Shown: positions 25,414-34,871, numbered from the stretch's first letter. The stretch: DNA of 46,872 nt from Aquirhabdus sp. (GCA_030149815.1 JASLHI010000003.1:1-46872), one strand, 5' to 3'. A program made the numbers and translations. The notes: generated from the sequence alone by a model not told the origin.

Positions 25414-25433
25414 ATTGTTTGATAATCAACAAT
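25414..25433. promoter_or_regulatory. Candidate activator site (imperfect inverted repeat)
   Basis: ATTGTTTGATAATCAACAAT is a nearly symmetric element 70 bp upstream of the sigma-54 promoter, a typical place for an enhancer bound by a sigma-54 activator. The rest of 25171-25503 is very AT-rich with nothing else recognised. Confidence 0.3.
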
Positions 25434-25503
25434 GCGGCAACAAATATAGAGAAAAAATATTATTTAAAAATATAAAATTCAATTAAAACATAAATTTATA
25501 TAT

Positions 25504-25519
25504 TGGCATGCTTATTGTA
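25504..25519 (+). promoter_or_regulatory. Sigma-54 promoter for amidohydrolase operon
   Basis: TGGCATGCTTATTGTA: same words and spacing as the promoter at 20732 (TGGCAT-N5-TTGTA). It lies 59 bp before the ATG at 25579. Confidence 0.7.
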
Positions 25520-25578
25520 ATAATAAATATGAGAGATCCAAAGATTGATTCTATTTTACTAGTATAGGGGTATTTTAA

Positions 25579-27120
25579 ATGACTTTATTGAAAAGCCATC
25601 AGAATGGTGTTCCGCATAAAAAGGAATCTCGTTCAGCAGCTGTGAAAGCTGAATTGGATTATCCAGTGATTGATACGGATATCCATACCAATGAATTTGG
25701 TCCATTGCTCGAACAGTATATTGAGCAATACGGCGGGGCGAAGATTGTTGATGAGTTTCGCCAACATCTTAAAAGCAGTGGCTTAAATCAACTGGCTGCA
25801 CAGTGGTACAACGCGACGCCGCAAGAACGCCGTGATCGTCGTATTCATCGTCCAGCATTCTGGGCTCTTCCTGCCAAGAATACTTATGACTTGGCAACAG
25901 CATCGTTACCAAACTTGCTCTATGAGCGTCTGGAAGAGTTAGGTACTGACTATGCGGTGTTGTATCCAAATATCTCTTTGTTTCCACAAAACACAGGTCG
26001 CGAAGATCTGCGTCGTACCTTAACGCGTGCAATCAATCATTATCATGCCGACATCTATCGTCCGTATGCGGATCGACTTACACCTGTCGCCACGATTCCT
26101 TTGCATACGCCAGAAGAGGGAATTGAAGAAGTTGAGTTCGCGGTGAAGACTTTGGGCTTAAAAACGATTTTGATTCCAGGTGCGATTCGTCGTCCAGTGA
26201 AAGCGATCGCCGATAAGTATCCACCTGAGCATCATCGTGAGTTGGGCGCACATGCGCAATGGTTAGATTTCTTTGGTCTGGATAGTGAATACGACTATGA
26301 CCCGTTCTGGGCCAAAGTGATTGAGTTGGGTGTGAATCCAAGTACGCATTCTGGTAGTCAAGGTTGGAACGCACGCAATTCGATTAGCAACTACATGTTT
26401 AACCATGTGGGACATTTTGCTGATGCGTCTGAAGCATTAGCGAAGTCATTGTTCTTTGGTGGTGTGACTCAGCGTTTCCCGCAATTACGTGTCGCTTTGC
26501 TAGAAGGCGGTGCAGCCTGGGGTGCGAATGTGTTTACGCATTTAGTTGATCGTTACCAGAAGCGTGGCCGCGATGCGGTGCAAAACTACAATCCAGCCCA
26601 TCTCGACAAAGAGCTGATTTTCCAACTCTTCCAGCAGTACGGCAAAGACCTGACCAAAGATCGTGAATTTACTCAGGATGAAATCGTTGAGCTGGCGTTT
26701 GGTGTTGGTTTTGGTCGTCGATTCCAAGAGCAAAATCCAAACGAAATTGATGATTTCGCGTTGGCTGGTATTGAGAGTGTTCAGGATATTCATGACCGTT
26801 GGGTGCCGAATTTCTACTTCGGTAATGAAGCTGATGATCGAACACTCGTTCATGCATTTAATACCAAAGCAAATCCGTTAGGTACGAAACTGAATGCGCT
26901 GTATTCCTCTGACTCAGGCCACTGGGATGTGCCAGATATTACTGAACCATTAGCAGAAACTTGGGATTTGGTGAAAGAAGGCGCGATTACAGAAGCTGAT
27001 TTCAAGGCGTTGGTTTTCGACAATCCGTACAACTTTTATACCGCCAACAATCCAGATTTCTTTAAAGGAACTGCCGTTGAAGAAAGGCTGAAGAAGTTAG
27101 CTGTTAAAGCAGCGAGTTAA
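25579..27120 (+). CDS. Amidohydrolase-family protein (Amidohydrolase_2)
   Basis: 513 residues, longer than the usual 300-400. The N-terminal metal motif reads VIDTDIHTNEF (D-x-D-x-H, as in the DADGH subgroup, in place of HxH). Further likely active-site parts are the barrel strands LKTILIPGAIRR, the STHSGSQGW segment, FNHVGHFA, and GNEADDR, with a long C-terminal addition. The family comprises metal-dependent hydrolases and decarboxylases on TIM barrels. It is the first gene after a sigma-54 promoter. Cleaving an intermediate of organosulfur breakdown is an inference from context; the reaction is unknown. Confidence 0.85.
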   Translation: MTLLKSHQNGVPHKKESRSAAVKAELDYPVIDTDIHTNEFGPLLEQYIEQYGGAKIVDEFRQHLKSSGLNQLAAQWYNATPQERRDRRIHRPAFWALPAKNTYDLATASLPNLLYERLEELGTDYAVLYPNISLFPQNTGREDLRRTLTRAINHYHADIYRPYADRLTPVATIPLHTPEEGIEEVEFAVKTLGLKTILIPGAIRRPVKAIADKYPPEHHRELGAHAQWLDFFGLDSEYDYDPFWAKVIELGVNPSTHSGSQGWNARNSISNYMFNHVGHFADASEALAKSLFFGGVTQRFPQLRVALLEGGAAWGANVFTHLVDRYQKRGRDAVQNYNPAHLDKELIFQLFQQYGKDLTKDREFTQDEIVELAFGVGFGRRFQEQNPNEIDDFALAGIESVQDIHDRWVPNFYFGNEADDRTLVHAFNTKANPLGTKLNALYSSDSGHWDVPDITEPLAETWDLVKEGAITEADFKALVFDNPYNFYTANNPDFFKGTAVEERLKKLAVKAAS

Positions 27121-27156
27121 TCGTCGCCCATCAATTCATAGAAAGACAACTTCATA

Positions 27157-27205
27157 CCCCAGTAGTGCAGTTCCTGCACTGCTGTTGGGGATGGTTTTTC
27201 TTTTG
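27157..27205 (+). terminator. Probable terminator after amidohydrolase gene
   Basis: CCCCAGTAGTGCAG and CTGCACTGCTGTTGGGG pair around TTC with a small bulge, followed by ATGG and a T-rich stretch. Confidence 0.7.
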
Positions 27206-27280
27206 TTTTGAAATCGCATGCTTTTTAGAGTTTTTTTGAACAGTTTTTATTTTTAGATTTTAATTTTTTAGGGGTTTGTG

Positions 27281-28762
27281 ATGAAGAAAAGCGTTCTTGC
27301 AACATCGGTTGCATTGAGCTTACTGGTGATTGTAAGTGGTGGTGCGCAGGCAGCCGATGGAGACTCATTGGCTGATCTGCAAGCGCAACTGAAAGCCTTA
27401 AAGCAACAGGTGGATGCGTTGGAGCAGAAAAAGCAAGACGATGCGAAAGCAGCAATTGCGAATTCTGCTTCAACAAATAATGTCGCGGATGGTGTGGCTG
27501 AGGATACGACTATTCTGCCAGCAACCCAGAGCGAGCTTGCAGGTTTTCGTACTGATTTAGAGAACTATAAATATGATGACGCGCGTCAATACGAGCGCCA
27601 AACGACCAAGTCGACTCGCGATACAACTTTATATGGAACAGTGCAACTCTTGGCGCAAGGACAAGATGAACCTACGAAGAGTGGGAATCCTGCACCCAAT
27701 TCACCGCGTTATTCGACCTTCAATGTGCCAACAGCTCTGATTGGTGTGCGCGGTAATCTCTATAAAGATTATAAAGAAGGCAAGAATCTCGATTATCAAT
27801 TGTCTTTTACATATGCGCAGCGACCAACGGCGACGGGTAGTGCAGCAGATTTTAATCTTGCAGATGCGTTTATTCGTTACAACATCACGTCCACCAATGG
27901 TGGGATGGAAGTTCCCGTTGCCAATTTGACATTGGGTCAACAACTGCTACCATTTGGTCTGGATCCGCAATCACCAGAAGATCTGCGCCCAACGATTAAC
28001 GTGGCTTATGGTCTTGGTCAGTTAGGCTTATTTAGTCGTCAGGATGGTCTGATTTTACGCGGCGATTTCGCACCTTATGTGGATTATGGTCAGAACTATC
28101 GTGCGCCGCTGCTGCAATACGCTTTGGGCGTCACGAATGGGAATGGCATCAATAAGCCTGATGACAATAACGGCAAAAGCGTGATTGGTCGCGTCGCGTT
28201 TACTTTACCTGTCGATTATAACAGTCCATTTCGTGAGTTGAAGTTTGGTGCTTCTTATATCGGTGGTACTAAGAATGTAACGTCTGGAACAACTGTATTA
28301 GATAGTGGTGGTCGTAATAACCGTTTGGGGCTAGATGTTTATTATAACCATGCGCCATTTGGTGTCACGTATGAGTATGTACAAGGGCAGTCTGGTTATG
28401 CCACGTCCACCAATACAGTAAGCACAGTCAAAGCAGAAGGGCAAACCTTCACGCTGTTCTATACCGTAGGCGATCAGTTCTACGATGCGATTAAAACCGC
28501 TGCCAAATTTGATGATTTCTGGCCGAAGTCAATTCAAACCTTTTATCGCTTTGATACCTATAACCCGAATGAAGGCAATGATGTCGTCGGTATTGCGGGT
28601 CACGGACAAGGCAAGGTCACGATTCAAACGTTGGGTCTCAATTTCTTCTTTGCACAAACTACCAAATTCCAGTTGGGCATTAATCACTGGGATTATGCGA
28701 ATGAGACGCCAACGCAAAAAGACTACAACGAGCTACAGGCTCAGTTCCAGTACTCCTTTTAA
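27281..28762 (+). CDS. DcaP-like outer membrane porin
   Basis: 493 residues from the ATG at 27281 (AGGGG six bases upstream). A signal peptide (ending GGAQA, about 1-24) is followed by a short coiled coil (SLADLQAQLKALKQQVDALEQKK), as in DcaP-type trimeric channels. The rest is beta-rich with barrel strands and ends in QFQYSF, the aromatic end needed for insertion by the Bam complex. DcaP of Acinetobacter baumannii takes up organic acids; here it precedes the uptake genes and may admit the organosulfur compound across the outer membrane (inference). Confidence 0.85.
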   Translation: MKKSVLATSVALSLLVIVSGGAQAADGDSLADLQAQLKALKQQVDALEQKKQDDAKAAIANSASTNNVADGVAEDTTILPATQSELAGFRTDLENYKYDDARQYERQTTKSTRDTTLYGTVQLLAQGQDEPTKSGNPAPNSPRYSTFNVPTALIGVRGNLYKDYKEGKNLDYQLSFTYAQRPTATGSAADFNLADAFIRYNITSTNGGMEVPVANLTLGQQLLPFGLDPQSPEDLRPTINVAYGLGQLGLFSRQDGLILRGDFAPYVDYGQNYRAPLLQYALGVTNGNGINKPDDNNGKSVIGRVAFTLPVDYNSPFRELKFGASYIGGTKNVTSGTTVLDSGGRNNRLGLDVYYNHAPFGVTYEYVQGQSGYATSTNTVSTVKAEGQTFTLFYTVGDQFYDAIKTAAKFDDFWPKSIQTFYRFDTYNPNEGNDVVGIAGHGQGKVTIQTLGLNFFFAQTTKFQLGINHWDYANETPTQKDYNELQAQFQYSF

Positions 28763-28799
28763 TGATTTTCCATTGTCCTATTGTTGAGAGTTGATGAAT

Positions 28800-29888
28800 A
28801 TGAAACAGATTACACGACGTTTTTTTATAGCGCTGACGACAAGTTTAGCGCTTACTGCAGCTTTACCTGTGTTTGCAGATGAAGGTAAACCGACAGAAAT
28901 TCGCTTAGGTGTTCCAGGTGCTGGTGTTGGTGGTAAGCCAAAAGTAGGCTCTACGTTTGTTGCTTCAGCCGCATTACGCGGTGTGATTGAAGATGAGTTT
29001 AGAAAAGATGGGATTAAAGTGACTTGGATTTATTTTCCAGGCGCTGGTCCTGCTTTAAATCAAGCACTGGCAAATGGCAAGGTGGATTTTGGTGCAGGAC
29101 ATGGCGACCTACCTGCGATTGTAGGTCGTTCGAGTGGTTTAAAAACCAAGATCTTGTTTGCGGCGGGGCGGTTTGGACCAAACTATTTGGTTATTCCAGC
29201 AGGTTCAAGTGCTAAGACTTTGGCTGATCTTAAAGGCAAAACTTTATCGACTTTTAAAGGTACCGCACTGCAATTACAACTCGGTCGTTTTATTCGTAAG
29301 TACGGATTTACTGAGAAAGATTTCCGCATCATTAATCAAGATACTTATTCAGCACAAACATCACTATCTACAGGTGATATTGATGGCACGTTAACCAGTC
29401 CTTGGACACTGGAAGCACGTGGGGTGGCTAAACGAATTATCGAAGTTCGTGACGATAAATTCCTGAACGGACCTCTCTCGTTTTGGGTTAGCGAAGATTT
29501 TGAGAAGAAGTATCCAAACATTGTACAGCGCGTCGTCAATGTGTTGGTTAAGCAAGCCGTGTGGAGTTCAGAAGAAGCAAATCGCGATACGCAATATAAA
29601 TTATGGGCACAAAGTGGTACGCCATATCTCGATTGGAAACATGACTGGGATGACTATGCTTTAAAAGATCGTAATAGCCCATTGATTGACGACTTTTATG
29701 TGAATGCCCTCAAGCGTGCTGAGAAGGAATCTAAGGATTTTGGTCTGATTCGTCGTGATGTCACGATTGATGATTGGCTTGAACCGAAATACCTGAATAA
29801 CGCGTTGAAAGAGCAGCATCTAGAAAACTTCTGGCCGAAATTTGATGCCAATGGCAACAAGATCGCTGGGACTGGCACAGGTAAATAA
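28800..29888 (+). CDS. ABC transporter substrate-binding protein, SsuA-like (sulfonate type)
   Basis: 362 residues from the ATG at 28800, nine bases after GAGAG; ATG at 28794 is an alternative. The signal peptide ends PVFA and contains TRRFF, so Tat export is possible besides Sec. The mature part has the SsuA/NMT1 pattern: IRLGVPGAG, GVIEDEFRKDGIKVTWIYF, GKVDFGAGHGDLPAIVGRSS, LADLKGKTLSTFKGTALQLQL. It should bind an aliphatic sulfonate or related anion in the periplasm. It follows the porin by 31 bp; a hairpin follows before the MFS gene. Confidence 0.9.
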   Translation: MKQITRRFFIALTTSLALTAALPVFADEGKPTEIRLGVPGAGVGGKPKVGSTFVASAALRGVIEDEFRKDGIKVTWIYFPGAGPALNQALANGKVDFGAGHGDLPAIVGRSSGLKTKILFAAGRFGPNYLVIPAGSSAKTLADLKGKTLSTFKGTALQLQLGRFIRKYGFTEKDFRIINQDTYSAQTSLSTGDIDGTLTSPWTLEARGVAKRIIEVRDDKFLNGPLSFWVSEDFEKKYPNIVQRVVNVLVKQAVWSSEEANRDTQYKLWAQSGTPYLDWKHDWDDYALKDRNSPLIDDFYVNALKRAEKESKDFGLIRRDVTIDDWLEPKYLNNALKEQHLENFWPKFDANGNKIAGTGTGK

Positions 29889-29908
29889 ATCCTCATTTGC
29901 TATGCATA

Positions 29909-29932
29909 ACCCAGAGAGAGTTCTCTCTGGGT
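29909..29932 (+). promoter_or_regulatory. Intercistronic hairpin after SsuA-like gene
   Basis: ACCCAGAGAG and CTCTCTGGGT form a perfect 10-bp stem around AGTT with no T run. Such hairpins after binding-protein genes protect the upstream mRNA and lower expression of the genes behind. Confidence 0.6.
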
Positions 29933-29987
29933 AGTTGGGGACATGAACTTGAATATGTGGGATGTTATTCCAGCTGGATGATGTTTT

Positions 29988-31250
29988 ATGGGTAGTTATA
30001 GGCGTTCACGATTTCTAGAAAAGAATCGCTTTTTACTGAGTTTTATGTTGGTGGCGTCGACAGCAGGACTGGGTGTCGGTACAGCACAAGTCACGATTTC
30101 GTTGTACGCATTGCATTTACATGCGTCTGAGTTGCAACTCGGTTTTATTGCAGCAGCACAAAGTATTGGCATTCTGTTGATGGGTTTGCCGACAGGCTTA
30201 ATGATTAATCGTTTTGGTCCCTTGGTGTTGTTTGCTATGGGAAGTTTGCTGGCTGGATTGTGGTACGGACTAATTCCTGTGGTTGGGCAGGTTTGGTTTT
30301 TGATTACGTGTATGGCGTTGGTGAGTTTCTGTATGCCACTTCGGTTTATTTCGCTCAATACCGTATTTATGAGCAATTTAAATCAATTAGGTGCGGTGAA
30401 GGCAGGGTGGTTTCGTGGGACGCACATGATTGGCTATATGTTGCTTGGGCCGATGTTGGCGGTTTGGTTGATCAAAAGTTTGTCGTTTGGTGGTTCTTTT
30501 TTGACGATTGCCTTGATGCTCACCGTCCCCGTGATTTTATCACCGCTGATTTTTGCGAGTTACAAAGTTGATCGTCAGGCATCGCCGAAGTTGAGCATGC
30601 GTGCGATTGTGCAACAGCTTTCCTTACTGAAAACGGAAGTAACGCTGAGATATACCAGCTTATTTGAATTGTTTGATAGTGCAGTGATGGGCTATTTCAC
30701 ATTTTTTATTGTAGTGATTGCAGTGCGGAATTACGGTTTTAGCTCAGCAGCGGCCGCAAGCCTAGTCACGTTGTATGGCAGCGTGTACATGGCGTCGTTA
30801 TTTGGCATGGGACTGTTCTTAAACATTCTCGGCGAAAAGCGAATGTATCAATTGGGTTTTGGCTTGGTAGCGACAGGATTATTCAGTTTGGGATTGCCTT
30901 TGTCATCCAACTGGTTGTTTTTGGGTTCGCCGTTGTTGGGCTGGGGTTTGGGAACATTAAATGTCGTCAATCTTTCAGTTTTTGCCCGAGTGGGGCAACG
31001 CGTGGGTATGGCAAATGTGTCGGCGATGTCACTGACTTTTGGACCATCGGGCAATTTGCTGGGCAGTATTTTAGGCGGCTGGGTCGGGCATTTTTGGGGA
31101 TTACAGGCATTATTTTTTCCATTGGCGGGATTGTTTATAGGTTTGCTTTGCCTCGTGCAATTCAAACATCCGTTTGGTCAACAAGCCATACAAATTACAC
31201 AAACCAATCATTTTGAGACAGATTTTTTAACGAATGTGGATGGTCAATAA
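29988..31250 (+). CDS. Major facilitator superfamily transporter
   Basis: 420 residues, twelve hydrophobic segments. The loop 2-3 region (GFIAAAQSIGILLMGLPTGLMINRFG) is the MFS signature, and the second half repeats the pattern (GLGTLNVVNLSVFARVGQRVG). The substrate class cannot be read from sequence. It lies inside the ABC-transporter set, between a binding protein and two permease genes; the next gene starts two bases after its stop, so they are cotranscribed. It could export a product or by-product, for example a desulfurised residue (inference). Confidence 0.88.
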   Translation: MGSYRRSRFLEKNRFLLSFMLVASTAGLGVGTAQVTISLYALHLHASELQLGFIAAAQSIGILLMGLPTGLMINRFGPLVLFAMGSLLAGLWYGLIPVVGQVWFLITCMALVSFCMPLRFISLNTVFMSNLNQLGAVKAGWFRGTHMIGYMLLGPMLAVWLIKSLSFGGSFLTIALMLTVPVILSPLIFASYKVDRQASPKLSMRAIVQQLSLLKTEVTLRYTSLFELFDSAVMGYFTFFIVVIAVRNYGFSSAAAASLVTLYGSVYMASLFGMGLFLNILGEKRMYQLGFGLVATGLFSLGLPLSSNWLFLGSPLLGWGLGTLNVVNLSVFARVGQRVGMANVSAMSLTFGPSGNLLGSILGGWVGHFWGLQALFFPLAGLFIGLLCLVQFKHPFGQQAIQITQTNHFETDFLTNVDGQ

Positions 31251-31251
31251 G

Positions 31252-32115
31252 ATGAGCGTTCTTGAATACGAAGTAAAAGCCTCGCCAGAAACGACGCGAG
31301 AATGGCAGTGGTCATTAAAAATTACTCAACAACTACAACGCTTACAACAGCTCGGCTTTGTGCTCAATCGCGTGGTACTTGGGTTGTTGCTTCCTGTGTT
31401 GGTACTGGGATTGTGGTATCTCGTTTATCACAAGCAATGGCTTCCTGAGCAAATATTGCCGAGTCCAACTTTGGTTTGGCAAACCTTTATTGAGTTAAGC
31501 AAGTCAGGAGATTTGCCGCATAACTTATTAATCAGTTTAAAACGAATTGGTTATAGCGTGCTGGTTGGTGGTTCAGTTGGGCTGATCGTTGGTTTTGCGA
31601 TTGGTCTGTCACGTCGTGCTTATGACTATTTGTACCCCACATTTAACTTGATTGCTCAATTTCCAGTTGTTGGTTGGATTCCCTTGTTGATGATTTTCTT
31701 GGGGATTGAGGAGAGTCTGAAAATCGCGGCGATCTCATTAGCCGTTGTCGTGCCCGTCATGGTGGCGACTTATAAAAGCGTTCTCAACGTGCCGCCACAT
31801 TTACTTGAAGTAGCGCGTGTCTATGAGTTCAGTCGCTGGCAAACCTTAAGCAAGATCATTATTCCCAGCGCTTTGCCAAGTATTGTCGGTGGGTTACGTC
31901 AGGGCATTATGCAGGCGTGGTTGTCTCTCGTATTTGTGGAATTACTTGCGAGTAGTGAGGGGATTGGCTACCTGATTGTATGGGGACAGCAATTGATTCA
32001 GCCAGATATTGTCTTTATGTCGATTATTGTCATCGGCGTGGTGGGCTTCCTGTTAGATAACGTATTGCACTGGATTGAGCGGCATTTCAATTCATGGCAG
32101 CGCAATGCATTTTAA
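31252..32115 (+). CDS. ABC transporter permease, SsuC/TauC-like
   Basis: 287 residues from the ATG at 31252, one base after the MFS stop. Six membrane segments, and the coupling loop that docks on the ATPase (VPPHLLEVARVYEFSRWQTL then IIIPSALPSIVGGLRQG) of the BPD_transp_1 family. The first 45 residues form a cytoplasmic extension before the first helix. It would form the inner-membrane channel for sulfonate-type anions together with the next permease. Confidence 0.92.
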   Translation: MSVLEYEVKASPETTREWQWSLKITQQLQRLQQLGFVLNRVVLGLLLPVLVLGLWYLVYHKQWLPEQILPSPTLVWQTFIELSKSGDLPHNLLISLKRIGYSVLVGGSVGLIVGFAIGLSRRAYDYLYPTFNLIAQFPVVGWIPLLMIFLGIEESLKIAAISLAVVVPVMVATYKSVLNVPPHLLEVARVYEFSRWQTLSKIIIPSALPSIVGGLRQGIMQAWLSLVFVELLASSEGIGYLIVWGQQLIQPDIVFMSIIVIGVVGFLLDNVLHWIERHFNSWQRNAF

Positions 32116-32128
32116 GGAGTGATTCATC

Positions 32129-32899
32129 ATGTCATCAGCTATTTTGAGAACGTTTAATTGGCGTGGTCTAGTTATCCCTGTCCTATTTATTGTGCTATGG
32201 AATATTGCATCCACATTGAATTGGGTCAATCCCAAGTTGATTCCAACACCTGTGCATGTGCTGCATGAAGCATGGGAAAACTTGAATAAGAGCGAGTTTT
32301 GGCTTGGTGTCGGTGCGAGCTTATTCCGTGATCTGAGTGGTTTTACGATTGGGAGCTTCTTTGCGATTGTATTTGGCATCTTGATCGGTGCATCAAAATG
32401 GGCGAATTATGTGTTTGCACCGAGTTTTAACGTGCTTAGACAGGTATCGTTATTTGCTTGGTTGCCATTGATTTCAACGTTCTTGGATTATGGTAATTCC
32501 GCAAAAATCTTATTTATCTCGCTCTCTGTATTTTATCCAGTCGCGTTACACACGATCGAAGGTGTGCGCAGTATTCCAATGAATCAATTTGAAGTCGCCA
32601 AGGTATATCAATTTAGTCGTTGGCAGTTGCTTCGTCAGTTGATCTTGCCTGCGGCGGCGCCTCAGATTTTTGTAGGTTTACAGCTCGGATTGATTTTCGC
32701 TTGGTTAGCGACAGTGGGATCAGAGTTTTTGCTCGCTAGTTATGGCGTAGGGCTAGGAAATATAGTCATTCGCGGTCGTGCTTCATTGGATGTCGGTCTC
32801 ATTGTTTTTGGTTTGGTTTTTATTGGTGTGATTGGCATTTTGCTGGCGAGTCTTGCGCATCGTGTACAGCGTCGAGTGTTGTCGTGGCAGCAGCGCTGA
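32129..32899 (+). CDS. ABC transporter permease, SsuC/TauC-like
   Basis: 256 residues, 13 bp after the previous permease (AAGGAG upstream). The loop for ATPase docking reads SIPMNQFEVAKVYQFSRWQLL, then LPAAAPQIFVGLQLG. It resembles the preceding permease, so the two may form a heterodimer. The gene ends 56 bp before the lipoprotein-type binding protein. Confidence 0.92.
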   Translation: MSSAILRTFNWRGLVIPVLFIVLWNIASTLNWVNPKLIPTPVHVLHEAWENLNKSEFWLGVGASLFRDLSGFTIGSFFAIVFGILIGASKWANYVFAPSFNVLRQVSLFAWLPLISTFLDYGNSAKILFISLSVFYPVALHTIEGVRSIPMNQFEVAKVYQFSRWQLLRQLILPAAAPQIFVGLQLGLIFAWLATVGSEFLLASYGVGLGNIVIRGRASLDVGLIVFGLVFIGVIGILLASLAHRVQRRVLSWQQR

Positions 32900-32955
32900 G
32901 CCAATCACACAGGCATTTGTCAGAAATATTTGAATGATTTTTAAGGAATAGCTCG

Positions 32956-34044
32956 ATGTATATATTAAACAGAAATAAACGATTGAACAGTAACAGGCTA
33001 TTTGCTGGTGTATTCGTCACTTTACTGTCTGTTATCACAGTATTAATCAGTGCATGTCATCAGCAGGGTGCTACGACCGCAGATACTCAGCCAATAACAG
33101 AATTGCGATATCAGAGTATACCTGGCTTAGTGACCCTGCCAGAGTTGGCAGAGGATCTGGGTTATCTTGCGCCACTCAAGTTGAAATATGTGGGCAGTGT
33201 GCAAGGTGGACCGCAGGATTTGCAGGCATTGGCGACGGGTGATGTGGATGTAGCGAGCGCGTTTAATGGTGCAATTGTGAAAGTAGTCGCGGCTAATGTC
33301 GATATTGAATCCGTCATCGGCTCTTATGGCAGTGATCATCAAGCGTGGGTTGGCTATTTTGTTGCAGACAATAGTTCAATCAAAACGGCACGCGATTTTA
33401 TTGGCAAAAAAGTCGCCGTAAATGCATTGGGTGCGCATTATGAGTTTGCGCTAAAAGATTATTTAGCGAGAAATGGCCTAACGCCAGCCGAAATCCAAAA
33501 AGTTGAGTTGGTTGTTTTGCCGCCAGCTAATTCTGAGCAGGCGTTGCGAGCAGGCTTAGTCGATGTCGCTGCGCTTTCTTTTATTTTCAAAGATAAAGCG
33601 GTGGCGCGTGGAGGAGTTCGTCAGGTTTTTGCTGACACTGATCTCTATGGTGATTTTACTGCGGGAAGTTATGCCGTCACTAAGAAGTTCGCTAAACAAC
33701 ATCCAGAGGCTGTGCGTCAGTTTGTCAGTGGCACTGCGCGAGCAATTGAGTGGGCGCGTAATACGCCGCGTGAACAAGTGATTGCACGATTCACCGACAT
33801 TATTCACAAGCGTAAGCGCAATGAAAATACTGATCTTCTTCAATATTGGCGCAGTTTTGCGGTAGCTGAAAAAGGCGGTGTACTCACGCCACAGCAATTC
33901 CAGCCTTGGATTGATCAGATGGTTAAAAGTGGTCAACTCAAGCCACATCAGATTGATCCAAATCGTTTTATTGATAACCAATTTAATCCATATCTTACCA
34001 ATGCTGGTACTGAGCATGTGCAAAGCACAGGAGTTCATTCATGA
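32956..34044 (+). CDS. Lipoprotein-type ABC substrate-binding protein (sulfonate/nitrate type)
   Basis: 362 residues; start ATG 32956. The signal peptide ends VLISAC, a lipobox, so the mature protein is lipid-anchored at C34 with H at position +2. The mature domain is of the SsuA/NMT1-like type II fold: ELRYQSIPGLVTLPELAEDLG, GGPQDLQALATGDVDVASAF, IKTARDFIGKKVAVNALGA and LPPANSEQALRAGLVDVAA. It is a close relative of the protein at 35870. The stop overlaps the start of the ATPase gene by 4 bp. Confidence 0.9.
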   Translation: MYILNRNKRLNSNRLFAGVFVTLLSVITVLISACHQQGATTADTQPITELRYQSIPGLVTLPELAEDLGYLAPLKLKYVGSVQGGPQDLQALATGDVDVASAFNGAIVKVVAANVDIESVIGSYGSDHQAWVGYFVADNSSIKTARDFIGKKVAVNALGAHYEFALKDYLARNGLTPAEIQKVELVVLPPANSEQALRAGLVDVAALSFIFKDKAVARGGVRQVFADTDLYGDFTAGSYAVTKKFAKQHPEAVRQFVSGTARAIEWARNTPREQVIARFTDIIHKRKRNENTDLLQYWRSFAVAEKGGVLTPQQFQPWIDQMVKSGQLKPHQIDPNRFIDNQFNPYLTNAGTEHVQSTGVHS

Positions 34045-34871
34045 GTAATGCATTACAACTGATTAATGTCCATAAGGAATTTCCTGCCAAAAAAGTCAAA
34101 GGCTCGAAAGTTCCTCCAAGTAACTTCGTGGCTGTAGATGATGTGACCTTGGACGTGCGTGCTGGCGAGTTTCTTGCCATCGTCGGGCCAAGCGGCTGTG
34201 GTAAATCGACATTGCTGGATTTACTGGCAGGTTTAACCACACCAACGAGCGGTAGTATCAGTCTAAACGGCAATCTGATTACTGGCCCAGCTTTAGACCG
34301 CGGTATCGTGTTTCAACAATATGCGCTGTTTCCATGGTTGACTGCGAAACAGAACGTGGAGTTTGGATTAGAAGCCAAAGGAGTTGCGCCAGCAGAGCGA
34401 CTTGAAACTGCGCAACGTTTTATCAATCTAGTGGGGTTGGCTGGCTTTGAAAATCACTATCCCGCTGAACTTTCGGGTGGCATGAAGCAGCGAGTTGCGA
34501 TTGCACGCAGCCTTGCTTATGACCCAGATGTATTGCTGATGGATGAACCATTTGCAGCATTGGATGCACAAACTCGAGAAACCTTACAGGCTGAGTTATT
34601 AAAAATCTGGCAGCAGTCAGGCAAGACCATCATTTTTATCACCCATAGTATTGATGAGGCGATTTATCTTGGACAACGCATTGCCATCATGACGTCTTGG
34701 CCGGGGCGCATTAAGCAGATCATTGAAGTACCAGTGGCATTACGCAGTAACCATGAAGATGTGCGCTCAAGTCAAGAATTTGGGCAACTGCGTCATCACA
34801 TCTGGAGTTTGCTACGTGAAGAAGTTCTTAAGGCGCAAGAGCTGGAAAAAATTAAACAATTGGCATCTTAG
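34041..34871 (+). CDS. ABC transporter ATPase, SsuB/TauB-like
   Basis: 276 residues. Walker A GPSGCGKST, Q-loop FQQYALFPW, signature LSGGMKQRVAIARSLA, Walker B VLLMDEPFAALDAQTR and switch histidine in FITHSIDEA are all present. The FPW and FAALD wording is typical of nitrate/sulfonate/taurine importers. It overlaps the upstream binding-protein gene by 4 bp (ATGA), showing translational coupling, and would energise the permeases encoded on both sides. Confidence 0.94.
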   Translation: MSNALQLINVHKEFPAKKVKGSKVPPSNFVAVDDVTLDVRAGEFLAIVGPSGCGKSTLLDLLAGLTTPTSGSISLNGNLITGPALDRGIVFQQYALFPWLTAKQNVEFGLEAKGVAPAERLETAQRFINLVGLAGFENHYPAELSGGMKQRVAIARSLAYDPDVLLMDEPFAALDAQTRETLQAELLKIWQQSGKTIIFITHSIDEAIYLGQRIAIMTSWPGRIKQIIEVPVALRSNHEDVRSSQEFGQLRHHIWSLLREEVLKAQELEKIKQLAS

